From: Skeletonema tropicum
Taxonomy: Eukaryota > Bacillariophyta > Thalassiosirophyceae > Thalassiosirales > Thalassiosiraceae
DNA: 64,000 nucleotides
Assembly (NCBI GenBank): GCA_037178625.1
Contig: CM074129.1
Coordinates: 1,612,001-1,676,000 of the forward strand
Direction: 5' to 3'
The translations under genes and the position numbers were made by a program. The notes under the pieces were generated by a model. It did not search any database. It worked only from the letters and a program-made list of their open reading frames with translations, and was not told the DNA's origin. Shown in pieces: positions 22,430-33,738 of the stretch (the first letter of the stretch is position 1; each line of letters starts with the position of its first letter).

Positions 22430-22940
22430 CTACTGGCGGGAACTAAATCGTACCTCGCCGCGGTACGATTTATCAAATTTTACGCACAAAACACTAACAA
22501 CATGAAAAGAGTCATAAATTCGGCCATGCTACTCGACGAAAATACATAGAGCGGTCTAAAAATAGAATCCCAAACAGTATATATACATTATATGATGCAG
22601 AAGAGACTATAGTTCGTCGAGATGGAGCACCTATCGACAAATTTGGGACCAATAACTGCTATTTCGATCTAGAATGACGCATGTCTAGGCATATCTGCAT
22701 GCCTGAGCTGCTGCTGCTATGCGAGTATACTACATACAACGTTGACCAGTGGTTCTATCGAAAGCTACTTGTCTATACTATCATATTATGGTCGATTATT
22801 TGGGATAGGCGTTGACATGGAGGCTCAGAACCATGATATTAGGGTGTAGAATGCGTCGTTTTTGTGTTTTGTTAGTGATTTGTGTGGAGATTTCTCCGTG
22901 GTACGATTTATTTCCGGTACGATTTAGTTCCCGCCAGTAG
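22430..22940. mobile_element. MITE with 25-bp perfect inverted ends
   Basis: The ends (22430-22454 and 22916-22940) are perfect inverted repeats beginning CTACTGGCGGGAACTAAATC. ATTG flanks both sides (22426-22429 and 22941-22944), giving a possible 4-bp target duplication. A further GGTACGATTT box lies just inside each end. The 511-bp element has no ORF of note. The superfamily is undecided. Confidence 0.85.
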
Positions 22941-23773
22941 ATTGATGTGAGGAGTTCTGTGTGGGGCTATTAGAAGTAAGAAGGTTATTTCGTGCTACTT
23001 ACGGTATTGGAATATCACTTGTATTGTAAAGAGAGTGGCCCAAAGGATTTGTATAATTGTAGGGCTGTAGTGATGATTTGACTCGACTAAGACAGAACGT
23101 TCATAATTAAATTTATTTCACCCAAAACGAGAAACATCCATTAATACAATATAAATATCCATAAACACCCAGGAGAACTGTTCGTGGAATATTTCTTGGG
23201 CCTTTCTTGTTGGTAACGACTCGGCAGACGACATTTACAATACAGCCACGAACCACGAAGCAAGCACCAACAAGCTAAACAACCGCCCACATCGACAACC
23301 TATATAACGAATTACGTGAATAATGTTAAGTGAAGTACTAACTCTCAATAATATTAACGAGTACTTGTTGCTATGATGCGCTTTGTTGTCAGTTGAATCC
23401 AAGTAGGCTCCGGTAAGAATCATCCATGTCGTGCTTCGTTAGAAATTGCAGTTGTAGTACACAGCGTGAACAGCGTCATGGGGAATGTTATGTTTATTTA
23501 TAGGCGGGCGATCGAGACAACGGGAACTTGCTGCGGGAGATGTATGAGGATACAATCTGGATGATGCCATTAATAAGGGTGGAAAAAGCGCTCAGTCGCC
23601 GGAGGAAAAGGCGAAGAAGGCTTCCTTAGTAGTGTTGTAGTTGGATGTCATCATCATTTTTGTTAACTTGTTGCTGAAAAAATTAAATTGAAGTCTTGGG
23701 TTGGGCGGGGGAGACACAGTAGCATACCCAGCTGCAGCGAAGGTGTTGATGTGGATGAGCTTTCGTGGTCTGA

Positions 23774-26700
23774 ATGTTATTTGTGTTCATATTAATTTTG
23801 TTCTCGGTCTTCATCTTCTCACATTATTCGGACTCTCTTAATCACCGCTATTCATCAGATTTGAATTACATAGACAAATACTCCTGTTTTATCAGGTGAG
23901 TTATCTGATCTCACAGATCTGATCTCACCTGATACAAAAAATATTTTATCAGTATGAGCTTGAGCTGTGCAAACTCAATATACGGAGGTGAATGGGTCAG
24001 AGTTCGTCACATTCCAGCGGAGAGCACCACCTGGCACCCAGCAACTGACAACTTGGCTGGAACTGAAGAGTATGGCTCAGAGAATGATGACAGCGCACCC
24101 TGGTCTGTAGAGTTTGCATCAAAAGTTCCAGCAGGATGTTCGTATAATGAGTTCCTTTTCGCTACTGGTGACTGCGCTAAATGGCTTGTAGCAACTACTG
24201 AAGCAGTCATCGGGGAAACATATGACAACACGAATGGAAGGCACGTACTAGCCTCCTCGGATGGGTCCGATTACTATGCAAAGTGGTTTAATCGAGAAGG
24301 CAATCCTGAGGATCCATGGGTCTCCATCGTTGATCATGGAATTGATAATTATGTGAAGATGGTGTACGGGGAGGGTAGCATCAATCATTACACGAGCAGC
24401 TTTCAATCCAATGGTGGGGCAGATGTTTACGTCAGAAGTAATTGCCGCTGTGAACATTTATACGGAGGTAGGTGGGACAGAGTTCGTCACATTCCGGCGG
24501 AGAGCACCACCTGGCACCCAGCAACTGACAACTTGGCTGGAACTGAAGAGTATGGCTCAGAGAATGATGACAGCGCACCCTGGTCTGTAGAGTTTGCATC
24601 AAAAGTTCCAGCAGGATGTTCGTATAATGAGTTCCTTTTCGCTACTGGTGACTGCGCTAAATGGCTTGTAGCAACTACTGAAGCAGTCATCGGGGAAACA
24701 TATGACAACACGAATGGAAGGCACGTACTAGCCTCCTCGGATGGGTCCGATTACTATGCAAAGTGGTTTAATCGAGAAGGCAATCCTGAGGATCCATGGG
24801 TCTCCATCGTTGATCATGGAATTGATAATTATGTGAAGATGGTGTACGGGGAGGGTAGCATCAATCATTACACGAGCAGCTTTCAATCCAATGGTGGGGC
24901 AGATGTTTACGTCAGAAGTAATTGCCGCTGTGAACATTTATGCGGAGGTAGGTGGGACAGAGTTCGTCACATTCCGGCGGAGAGCACCACCTGGCACCCA
25001 GCAACTGACAACTTGGCTGGAACTGAAGAGTATGGCTCAGAGAATGATGACAGCGCACCCTGGTCTGTAGAGTTTGCATCAAAAGTTCCAGCAGGATGTT
25101 CGTATAATGAGTTCCTTTTCGCTACTGGTGACTGCGCTAAATGGCTTGTAGCAACTACTGAAGCAGTCATCGGGGAAACATATGACAACACGAATGGAAG
25201 GCACGTACTAGCCTCCTCGGATGGGTCCGATTACTATGCAAAGTGGTATAATCGAGAAGGCAATCCTGAGGATCCATGGGTCTCCATCGTTGATCATGGA
25301 ATTGATAATTATGTGAAGATGGTGTACGGGGAGGGTAGCATCAATCATTACACGAGCAGCTTTCAATCCAATGGTGGGGCAGATGTTTACGTCAGAAGTA
25401 ATTGCCGCTGTGAACATTTATACGGAGGTAGGTGGGACAGAGTTCGTCACATTCCAGCGGAGAGCACCACCTGGCACCCAGCAACTGACAACTTGGCTGG
25501 AACTGAAGAGTATGGCTCAGAGAATGATGACAGCGCACCCTGGTCTGTAGAGTTTGCATCAAAAGTTCCAGCAGGATGTTCGTATAATGAGTTCCTTTTC
25601 GCTACTGGTGACTGCGCTAAATGGCTTGTAGCAACTACTGAAGCAGTCATCGGGGAAACATATGACAACACGAATGGAAGGCACGTACTAGCCTCCTCGG
25701 ATGGGTCCGATTACTTTGCAAAGTGGTATAATCGAGAAGGCGCTCGTGAGGATCCATGGGTCTCCATCGTTGATCATGGCGACGCAATTTCACAAGCGAA
25801 GATGGTGTACGGGGAGAGTAGCAACATTCATTACACGGACAGCTTTCAATCCAATGGCGGAGCGGATGTTTACGTCAGAAGTGATTGCGAACCGTCATCC
25901 GTGCCTTCTTCTCAGCCATCATCGCAGCCTTCTTCCATGCCATCCTCTGAGCCATCTTCAGCTCCTTCGTCGATACCTTCAACTGAGCCGTCGTCAATTC
26001 CTTCTTCAGATCCTTCATCGGTCCCTTCGTTGGAACCATCTGTAGAACCTTCGGATGTGCATAGCGTATCTCCCTCGAAATCTAATCAGCCATCAGCTGA
26101 ACCTTCGTTGAATCCTTCAATGTCTACTAATCCAACATCTGATCCATCATCCATCCCATCGTCTGAGCCTTCTTCTATGCCATCATCTGGTCCGTCGTCA
26201 ATTCCTTCATCAGAACCATCTGAAGAACCTTCCTCTGTGCCCTCATCTATTCCTTCCTCGGAGCCTTCTTCAGTGCCATCGTCATCATCTGAACCTTCTT
26301 CAGAACCTTCTTCTGAACCGTCTTTACAACCTTCTTCAGAACCTTCATCGGAGCCGTCTTCCATACCTTCGTCCGAGCCTTCATTGAATCCATCGCTTTC
26401 CACTAATCCGTCATCTGAGCCCTCTTCCGAGCCGTCATCGGAACCGTCTTCACAACCTTCTTCCATGCCATCTTCAGAACTGTTCTCACAAACTTTGTCA
26501 GAATCCTCGTCAGAACGTTCTGCCACGCCATCTTATTTGCCTTCCTCTGCACCTACGGAATCTCCATCGAAGCCCATTGGGGTCAATCTTTTCTATCCTG
26601 ATTGGTTAAATTATGGGGGCAAGGGATGCAGGTGAGTTACATATACCGATTAGTGCATGCATGTGTTCAATGTCTGCGCTTTATTTCTCAACATTTTTAT

Positions 26701-27397
26701 CTTTTCATGTTCACCTTGTAGGAATGATGGCGAAGAACCAGAGTGCATGGCTGCAAATCCTATAGATTGGCTATCCAGTACAATGGAAGCTTGCTGTAAC
26801 AAGTTCTTTGGGGGCTATTTGTTTGATGAATGTATGGGAAGATATCCTCCAGACCATGACTGTAATGTGATGCTATATTATCCTGATTGGGAAGGTGCAA
26901 ATAAGGGTTGCATTAATGATGGCAAAGAGCCGTACTACATGCTCAGCAATGGCAAATATTTCTTTTCCAACACAATAGAAGACTGCTGCAAAAAGTTTTA
27001 TGAATGGGACATCTATGGCTGTATGGGGACGATGCCAGAGTTGACGAATGGAGAGTATTATCCCGACTGGCTTGGGTCAAGCAGTACTACTTGTCTAAAT
27101 GACAACAAAATGCCCAGTTACATGATCAGCAACCAAGTGTGGTATCTATCTACCACGCTCCAAAAATGCTGTGAGAGACACTTTTCCTGGGATGTAAACA
27201 AGTGTCTAGGCACAACTGCAGTGGGGTCAGGAGAGTGGTACGTCAAGTATAGTGCCAGCACATGTGTCCAAGACTGTGTTGGAGCATCGCCTTGTGGGGG
27301 TATTGCAGAGTCTTGGGATCAGACCTTCAAAGACAAAAATACATGTTGCACGAAGAAAATGTGGTGGGATAAAGGTTGCCGCACCAGGTCTACGTAG
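23774..27397 (+). CDS. Secreted repeat protein with Ser/Pro stalk and YPDW modules (copy A)
   Basis: Three exons fit: 23774-23895, 23953-26631 and 26722-27397, with introns 23896-23952 and 26632-26721. Both donors read CAG/GTGAGT and the acceptors TTATCAG and CTTGTAG. The joined frame gives about 1158 residues. It starts [16 protein letters not shown], a signal peptide absent if one starts at the ATG at 23954. Residues 46-685 are four 160-residue (480-bp) repeats of a Trp-rich, Asp-rich unit ([35 protein letters not shown]) that I cannot assign. Residues 686-912 are a Ser/Pro stalk (PSSEPSS). Residues 907-1158 are cysteine-rich YPDW modules (CxNDGxxPxYM, CCxxxFxWD) known from diatom secreted proteins. 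A cell-surface or extracellular matrix role is inference. Confidence 0.85.
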
Positions 27398-29214
27398 AAG
27401 TAGAATGTGCTTCTACATCATAATGTAAAGATTTTTCAAACTAAATCTGCTGGCTACTTTATCGCTGTTTGCATCAACTACTACTACTTCAGATGTCAAC
27501 CACACTATCTTGAGGCATTAGGAATTGGATGCTGTGCGACTTGGACATAATGATGAGATAAGGAAGTCAGAGTGCCTGTCCATCCGATCCTATGTATCCC
27601 TAACCCTTGTCCATCCCAGCAGGTATTTTTTATGCGCGCGCTCCGGCTACCGGCGGTGGGCGGTGGACGGTGCGTGCTAGTCGGCGCGCTATTCGCCGCA
27701 TGCGGCGATGCGGCGCCGCACGGATAGAAAAGCCGATATCGAACACAACAAACGTCATTTGGATATAAACAGGTATTTTTCACCCCAACACCCAGCCAAA
27801 TCTTGTTGCGTCGCAGAAAATCTGGCATACTACGCCAATATTGGCCAATAATATGCCGATGCTTTAAGTTGAAAGACCAATAACTTTCTATTTATATCGT
27901 TTGGAATGTATCTTGTGCGGCTGGTGGTGGTGCTCCGTTCAATTGCTGCGATATTTGAGGTACTCATGCACGAAAAGTAAAAAAATCTTGAAAAAGTGCA
28001 TCTGACATGACGAATCCGAAGGCAAACCATAGCATTATCGATCCCATATACCCTCCATCAACACTAAGAAGACACTCCCTAACCCAATTTTTCACGCTGA
28101 TTCCAATTATGTAAGCTGCAGCGTCCAATTCAAAGTAGTTTTGATGATAATTGCGGGTGACGCACACACACATGAAAATCTGCACATACCAGGCATGTCA
28201 TAAGATGCTCATGTTTATGTAATTTAGACAACATAATAGTAGCAGATCATTAATAACTCCTTCTATATGCTATGATACTTGTTCAATTCACTCGGATTTA
28301 TTAATTGCACGCAATATCTACGCCATCATGGAGTTTTATGTCGATCATCCAGCCTCTCATTTCATGAGACTTTGTAGGAAAGACACTGATAACAGTTATA
28401 ATGTTGTCTCCAACCACAGCAAAAGGCGCACAATAGATGGCTGTTGATTTGATGAGGTGACAGATTCCCAATTGTACATGGAGGAGACGTCAATATTATG
28501 CCACAACACTCGTGTAGGCGACTGCAGGTGGGCTTCTCATAACCCACAATCAGTAGTTTCCCAGGAAACCAAGAGTTGCAGTAGTCACTGTGGTGATATG
28601 GAGCAGTCCAGCTTCACAATCTTGATTATCATATAGTAGACAAGACCTCTATGATCCATGGTGTGGTTTCAACATGTTTTGTGTCAGATATATACCCACT
28701 ATTGATGGAGATACATTGTGGAAATCTTTCTAACTCGACTTCATAGATTTGATATGTTGGATAGGCGTTGCATGAGACCCACAACCGGTCATTTAGCGCA
28801 TATTCCGCCCATATATATAATATTGGTCGCCCCTACAACCTTACTTGCTGTTTCATTGACCGAAACGACGCCTTGGTGCTACTGGCTACATGTGCTCTGC
28901 GGCGGAGGGGATGAAAATCACCATTGCTATTGTGGCGGTCAAACGTCTCTTTCTGCTGAGTATGGCGAGCCGCCGATAGAACCATTGATTTCAGCGTCAA
29001 AAAATGGTCTAGAACCTACATTGTTACTTTGGAATGTCGACATTTAGGTGTGTAATGAGGGTATTAGGAGGGAGGCCGTCATGGTGCGGCTCTTTTTTGT
29101 GTCGCAAATTGTGATTTTGGATTTGCGGCGAATGGCGCCGGTGCGGCGAATATCCCAACCATTTTGAAATCTCCTTTTGAAAGGAGATTTGCTGTTAGGC
29201 TCATAACCCCTTAG
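27398..29214. other. Downstream part of the duplicated segment, no firm gene
   Basis: It holds a GC-rich patch with GCGGCG runs (27640-27720) and a plus ORF at 28718-29047 kept in copy B with one residue changed. A minus-strand open stretch near 28318-28480 (APFAVVGDNIITVISVF, then KSHEMRGWMIDIKLHDGVDI) looks protein-like but is preceded by stops. It may be a relic exon. No family was recognised. Confidence 0.4.
29167..29190. repeat. 24-bp palindrome (hairpin family, member 1)
   Basis: AAATCTCCTTT and its exact complement AAAGGAGATTT are separated by two bases. Three more members lie at 39150-39175, 39205-39228 and 39401-39424. Confidence 0.85.
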
Positions 29215-29475
29215 GCTGCTCGCAGTCGTCTGGTATCAAAACTTGGTTGGGTACCGCGTAAATTAGGCGCTGGGTGCCGGATAACCTGCTTTGCTTCAAC
29301 TTTGCCTTTTGCGTCACATGTTCTGCAGTCGTTGAGGGCTTCGCTTCCGAGCTCCCCGGCCGCAGTCTCCAGGCAGTCTCCTACCTACTTACAATACTCA
29401 ATCCGTCTCACAAAAACACTATCTCCAGAGATTACAAATTACATTAAAGGCTCGTATTAGTATTATTATCAATCC

Positions 29476-30975
29476 ATGAACATATACGGCCTGATTATTG
29501 ACATTCTGACGGCCCTTGCATCAAGTATCGAGCAGGTGCAAATGCTGACTGATGAGAATCACATCAGAAACATTATTAGTCATGAGGTCAATCACACCAA
29601 CAAACGCCGTCGACGCCGCAAACGAAGTGATGATAGCAGAGACGATGACGACCGGCCACGCAAGCGCAGATACATAAAATATGATAGAGTAAGGGCGTAC
29701 AATTGCGTCATGGTAGATTACTTCAATCCACAGCCTACTTTTGACGACTATCAATTTGAACGCTTCTTTCGAATAACGCCATCACTTGCCGAATATATTC
29801 TCCGACGGTTGGCAAGCAACGATGAATTTTGGACACTCCGATACGATTGCACAAAGAGAATGTCTAATGCACCAGAGGTAAAGCTTCTGGCTGCGCTAAA
29901 AATGGTATGCTACGGCGAGTCTTTCTCAGCATGGCAGGATTACTTTCAGATGGGCGAGAGCACTGCACGACTCTGCCTCAGGAAGCTGATGAGGGGATTG
30001 TTAAACGACGTTGAAATTACTGCAACATTTTTACGTCAGATGACAACGGCAGATGCAAGGAGAGTTGAAGAAATGCACTTTCAACGGAGTGGTCTTCATG
30101 GGATGCTCGGATTTCTTGATGTCATGCTTGTTCCGTGGGGTAAATGTCCATCAGCTGAGCACGGGCAGTATCAAGGTAGGTCTAAGCAACCAAGTATTGC
30201 ACTTGAAGCGGCATGTGACAGCAATCTGTGGATTTGGCATTATTACTTCGGTGAGCCAGGAGGATTGAATGATATTAACGTATGGGAACGGTCTCCATTG
30301 TTCAAGGCGATTATTGATGGGAACATATCCGAACTTGATTTCCCATTCACCATTAATGATGTGACTTTCAACCATCAACTGTACTGGCTTGTTGATGGAA
30401 TATATCCGCTCCTCTCTCGGTTTGTGAAGGCAATTTCTAATCCTATAACGCTGATTGATCGCGAGTTTACAAAATGGCAAGAGAGTTATCGTAAAGGTAT
30501 TGAGAGATCATTTGGAGTCATGGAAATGAAATTTCATTATTTGTGTCATCCTGTCCAAACCTATACTGTGAAGGATATTGGCGAGGTTGCTGGAGGGTGC
30601 ATCATTCTTCACAACATGATGGTTGATCAGCGAATGAAGCGGGACCAAGAAGAGGACAGTAGTTTTTATGAGTTGGTACCATGCAACGTACCGCACTACT
30701 ACCAGCACACGACAGATGCAGAGGTTGCGATTGCCGAAGAAGATGCACGATTTGAGGCTTCATTGCATGGAGAAGACTTGGAGTTTCGCAGGCAAAAAGA
30801 AGACGCTGAGATATTGGGTCATCAGCTTCGAATTGTACAGTACTACTGGGAACAACTGAACGATGAGCAGTCACATCTTACACTTAAGAAGGAGCTCTAC
30901 CGCAACCGGCACGGAGAAGATGCCGACCTCGATGCCATGGGCAATTATAATCCACTGAACGACTATCCTCTCTAA
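29476..30975 (+). CDS. PIF/Harbinger transposase (DDE_Tnp_4-like)
   Basis: The 499-residue ORF starts at ATG 29476. A basic, nuclear-signal-like segment (NKRRRRRKRS) lies near residues 43-52. Helical DNA-binding parts follow (FRITPSLAEYILRRLA; FSAWQDYFQMGEST). The RNase H-fold catalytic core has D215 in GFLDVML, D307 in LVDGIYP and E343 in RKGIERSFGVM. The segment IWHYYFGEPGGLNDINVWERSPLF between them is the hallmark of plant- and alga-type Harbinger transposases. All three acidic residues are present and there is no frameshift, so the enzyme may be active. It would cut and paste the element at TTA-like targets together with the accessory protein encoded opposite. Confidence 0.93.
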   Translation: MNIYGLIIDILTALASSIEQVQMLTDENHIRNIISHEVNHTNKRRRRRKRSDDSRDDDDRPRKRRYIKYDRVRAYNCVMVDYFNPQPTFDDYQFERFFRITPSLAEYILRRLASNDEFWTLRYDCTKRMSNAPEVKLLAALKMVCYGESFSAWQDYFQMGESTARLCLRKLMRGLLNDVEITATFLRQMTTADARRVEEMHFQRSGLHGMLGFLDVMLVPWGKCPSAEHGQYQGRSKQPSIALEAACDSNLWIWHYYFGEPGGLNDINVWERSPLFKAIIDGNISELDFPFTINDVTFNHQLYWLVDGIYPLLSRFVKAISNPITLIDREFTKWQESYRKGIERSFGVMEMKFHYLCHPVQTYTVKDIGEVAGGCIILHNMMVDQRMKRDQEEDSSFYELVPCNVPHYYQHTTDAEVAIAEEDARFEASLHGEDLEFRRQKEDAEILGHQLRIVQYYWEQLNDEQSHLTLKKELYRNRHGEDADLDAMGNYNPLNDYPL

Positions 30976-31059
30976 ACATCAAAATATAATTAGTTGTGTC
31001 TTTGATTGTTGGGTGGATATTATAATATCCTGTTGTTATTTCGTTTTATTTTTTGGTGC

Positions 31060-32940
31060 TTACTCTGTGGCCTCATCATCGTCGCTGTCGTCTTCGCTTT
31101 CCGATGATGATTGCCTTCTTGCTACGTTCTGCAACACATCGATAGGAGCAAAACCATTATTACCCTCGGCGACTTGTTGCATGTTATGTTGTAGAATACC
31201 TCTAAATCTTGATGATGCAGCCCTCATGCAATCTCCTAACCTCTTCGTTCTCGATTTGACAAGTATGAACTTTTGGATTGGTCGCCATTTCGTGTCTGGA
31301 CCAGAGACTTTTCTGATATCACCGCAAGCTACTGTGCGAATGATTGTTCCACAACTTAGTGTCAGTGGCTGATAACGTTTTGAAGGATCAACTTCTATCA
31401 CTTCTGTTGTACGCAACCACTCTGGGTCGCCGACGTGAGTAAATTGATAGTATTGGATCTTGTCGCCTGCTCTGAGTTCAACTGATGACTTCTCGGAGTC
31501 TAAAGATGATAAAGAATCCTCATCACACCTGTTATTAGCGCATGTTCCTTTAGGAGCAGCAGACGCAACTGCTGCTTGGGCATCTTCTGCATCAATTGAA
31601 TGTATGTCTTGAGGCTCCCTATCATCGTTTTCTTCTCCATCATCTTGCATTTCATCTTCATTTATGGGAGAACCAGCTGCGAGTCCTTCGCAATGCTCTT
31701 GTGCGAGATCTTGATGGTCGATGCGATCATCTTCTCCAACGTCTGATGCTTCATCTTCATCAGTCATCGTTGTCGTCGCCGCGAGTCCTTCGCAATGCTC
31801 TTGTGCGAGATCTTGATGGTCGACGCGATCATCTTCTCGAACGTCTGATGCTTCATCTTCATCAGTCATCGTTGTCGTCGCCGCGAGTCCTTCGCGATGC
31901 TCTTGTGCGAGATCTTGATGGTCGACGCGATCATCTTCTCGAACGTCTGATGTTTCATCTTCATCAGTCATCATCGTCGTCTTCGCCTTTGCTAGTTCAG
32001 CCGCCGCTTGGATGAACTCCAGCTTCGCCCTTTTCTCATCAGCTTTTTTTACACAGCAGCTGATTTGCCATTGAATTCGCGTATTCTTGCCGGACATCCG
32101 GTGACGCGTATTTCAACACATCAATGTTAGTCGCTTCCTCTTGTGACTCCCGTGCCTTCCTGAGTTCTGCAAGAATTTTCTCTTGCAGCTCATTGCTCTT
32201 CTGTACTTCAGCACTCATGTTTTTGACAACAGTAGTGGCCGCCCGCTTCAAATTCCTTTCCATCTTGGTGGCATCTCGGCCAGGAGGGCACTTCTTGCTT
32301 GCTGCTGCTGCGGTTGTTGTTGTTACAGCAGACGAGCTATTTGATTATTTGAGTCCTTGCCATTACCTACTGTTTCAGAATTCTCCTCCCTCCACTTCGG
32401 CTGTTCACGGAGATATCTGTATGCGGCAAAATACGCGTCGCTGAAGCTATTGTTATTATTTTGACTTTTGAAAAGTACCCTCATCCTTTTGTAATACAAC
32501 TCATCATCGCGATCACCGGACCCTCTGGGGTTCTGTCGACAGATGGCAACAAACTTGTTACAGTGACGATTGATGCGCTTCCAAGCATTTTGTAGCTGCT
32601 TCTCTTTCTTAAGAGGAAATTGTTTGTTAGGGTTGGTTCTATTTGCCTGGGTGACTAGGAGACAATAGCTATGGTGGACGCCTTCCCAGAATGTCTTCCC
32701 TGTTTGGTTGGTCCCAACTGCCGCATTAGTCGATCTGTTGAGATAAGCCTGTGCCAACATGCAACACTCTGCTGCTGTGAATTTCTTACCCCTACTTTGT
32801 GCCGTTGCTGTTGTACCGGAGGTTTGATTATCGTTGGGCACCTGGGAACCAGAAATCTCTGAGAGATGCGTTTCCGTTCGATTTAGAGGGGGAGGGCGAT
32901 CAGTAGGCTGCTGCTGTTGCTGCCGTCCCGTGACTAGGGA
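31060..32940 (-). pseudogene. Harbinger Myb/SANT-like accessory protein, 5' truncated and frameshifted
   Basis: Pieces read on the minus strand. From 32940 to about 32367 comes a Gln/Pro-rich start and a trihelix-like domain (FTAAECCMLAQAYLNRST, GTNQTGKTFWEGVHHSY, then KRINRHCNKFVAIC). An intron is likely at 32366-32308 (GTAATGG...CAG, with three CAG acceptors in a row). The next exon reads ASKKCPPGRDATKMERNLKR and resembles the NAM-associated C-terminal region. At about 32055 a run of seven A shifts the frame into an acidic tail (31060-32097) with three 34-residue, 102-bp repeats containing DEDEASDVREDDR. There is no ATG upstream of the domain before the duplicate copy begins. In Harbinger elements this partner carries the transposase to the nucleus and to DNA. 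Confidence 0.7.
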
Positions 32941-33738
32941 AAGGTTATTTCGTGCTACTTACGGTATTGGAATATCACTTGTATTGTAAAGAGAGTGGCC
33001 CAAAGGATTTGTATAATTATAGGGCTGTAGTGATGATTTGACTCGACTAAGACAGAACGTTCATAAATTTCACCCAAAATGAGCGTGAAACATCCATTAA
33101 TACAATATAAATATCCATAAACACCCAGGAGAACTGTTCGTGGAATATTTCTTGGGCCTTTCTTGTTGGTAACGACTCGGCAGACGACATTTACAATACA
33201 GCCACGAACCACGAAGCAAGCACCAACAAGCTAAACAACCGCCCACATCGACAACCTATATAACGAATTACGTGAATAATGTTAAGTGAAGTACTAACTC
33301 TCAATAATATTAACGAGTACTTGTTGCTATGATGCGCTTTGTTGTCAGTTGAATCCAAGTAGGCTCCGGTAAGAATCATCCATGTCGTGCTTCGTTAGAA
33401 ATTGCAGTTGTAGTACACAGCGTGAACAGCGTCATGGGGAATGTTATGTTTATTTATAGGCGGGCGATCGAGACAACGGGAACTTGCTGCGGGAGATGTA
33501 TGAGGATACAATCTGGATGATGCCATTAATAAGGGTGGAAAAAGCGCTGCACCGCTGCAGTCGCCGGAGGAAAAGGCGAAGAAGGCTTCCTTAGTAGTGT
33601 TGTAGTTGGATGTCATCATCATTTTTGTTAACTTGTTGCTGAAAAAATTAAATTGAAGTCTTGGGTTGGGCGGGGGAGACACAGTAGCATACCCAGCTGC
33701 AGCGAAGGTGTTGATGTGGATGAGCTTTCGTGGTCTGA

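Larger units (their letters stand above)
22981..29214 (+). repeat. 6.2-kb segmental duplication, copy A
   Basis: This segment is repeated in direct orientation at 32941-39199, by eye about 99% alike, from AAGGTTATTTCGTGC to CATAACCCCTTAG. Differences are scattered bases and a few indels: a shorter A/T run near 23100 in copy B, a 9-bp insertion (GCACCGCTG-like) near 33550 in copy B, and an extra 18-bp GGACGGT repeat near 37640 in copy B. Each copy holds one complete gene and about 1.8 kb of downstream sequence. Confidence 0.95.
29215..32940. mobile_element. PIF/Harbinger DNA transposon, right end missing
   Basis: This 3.7-kb stretch separates the two copies of the segmental duplication and holds the two genes typical of the superfamily: a DDE transposase (plus) and a Myb/SANT-like accessory protein (minus), in convergent order. 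No terminal inverted repeats or TTA/TAA duplications could be matched at the two junctions. The accessory ORF runs open right up to 32940, where duplicate copy B starts, with no start codon. Together these suggest that the element's right end was lost when copy B joined. Confidence 0.82.

Noticed and set aside
24007..25671. Repeated 69- and 74-codon minus ORFs
   Set aside because: They are antisense shadows repeated with the 480-bp units of the secreted-protein gene. The same applies at 33972-35636.
23960..25880. Regular direct repeats considered as a CRISPR or satellite array
   Set aside because: The 480-bp unit keeps one reading frame with protein-like content inside a spliced gene.
26086..26526. 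Acidic Gly-Ser-Asp-Glu ORF on the minus strand
   Set aside because: Antisense of the Ser/Pro stalk. Codon bias of the stalk keeps it open. The same applies at 36051-36551.
29211..32947. TTA at both junctions read as Harbinger target duplication
   Set aside because: The sequences inside do not form inverted repeats, and the right TTA lies within duplicated host sequence.
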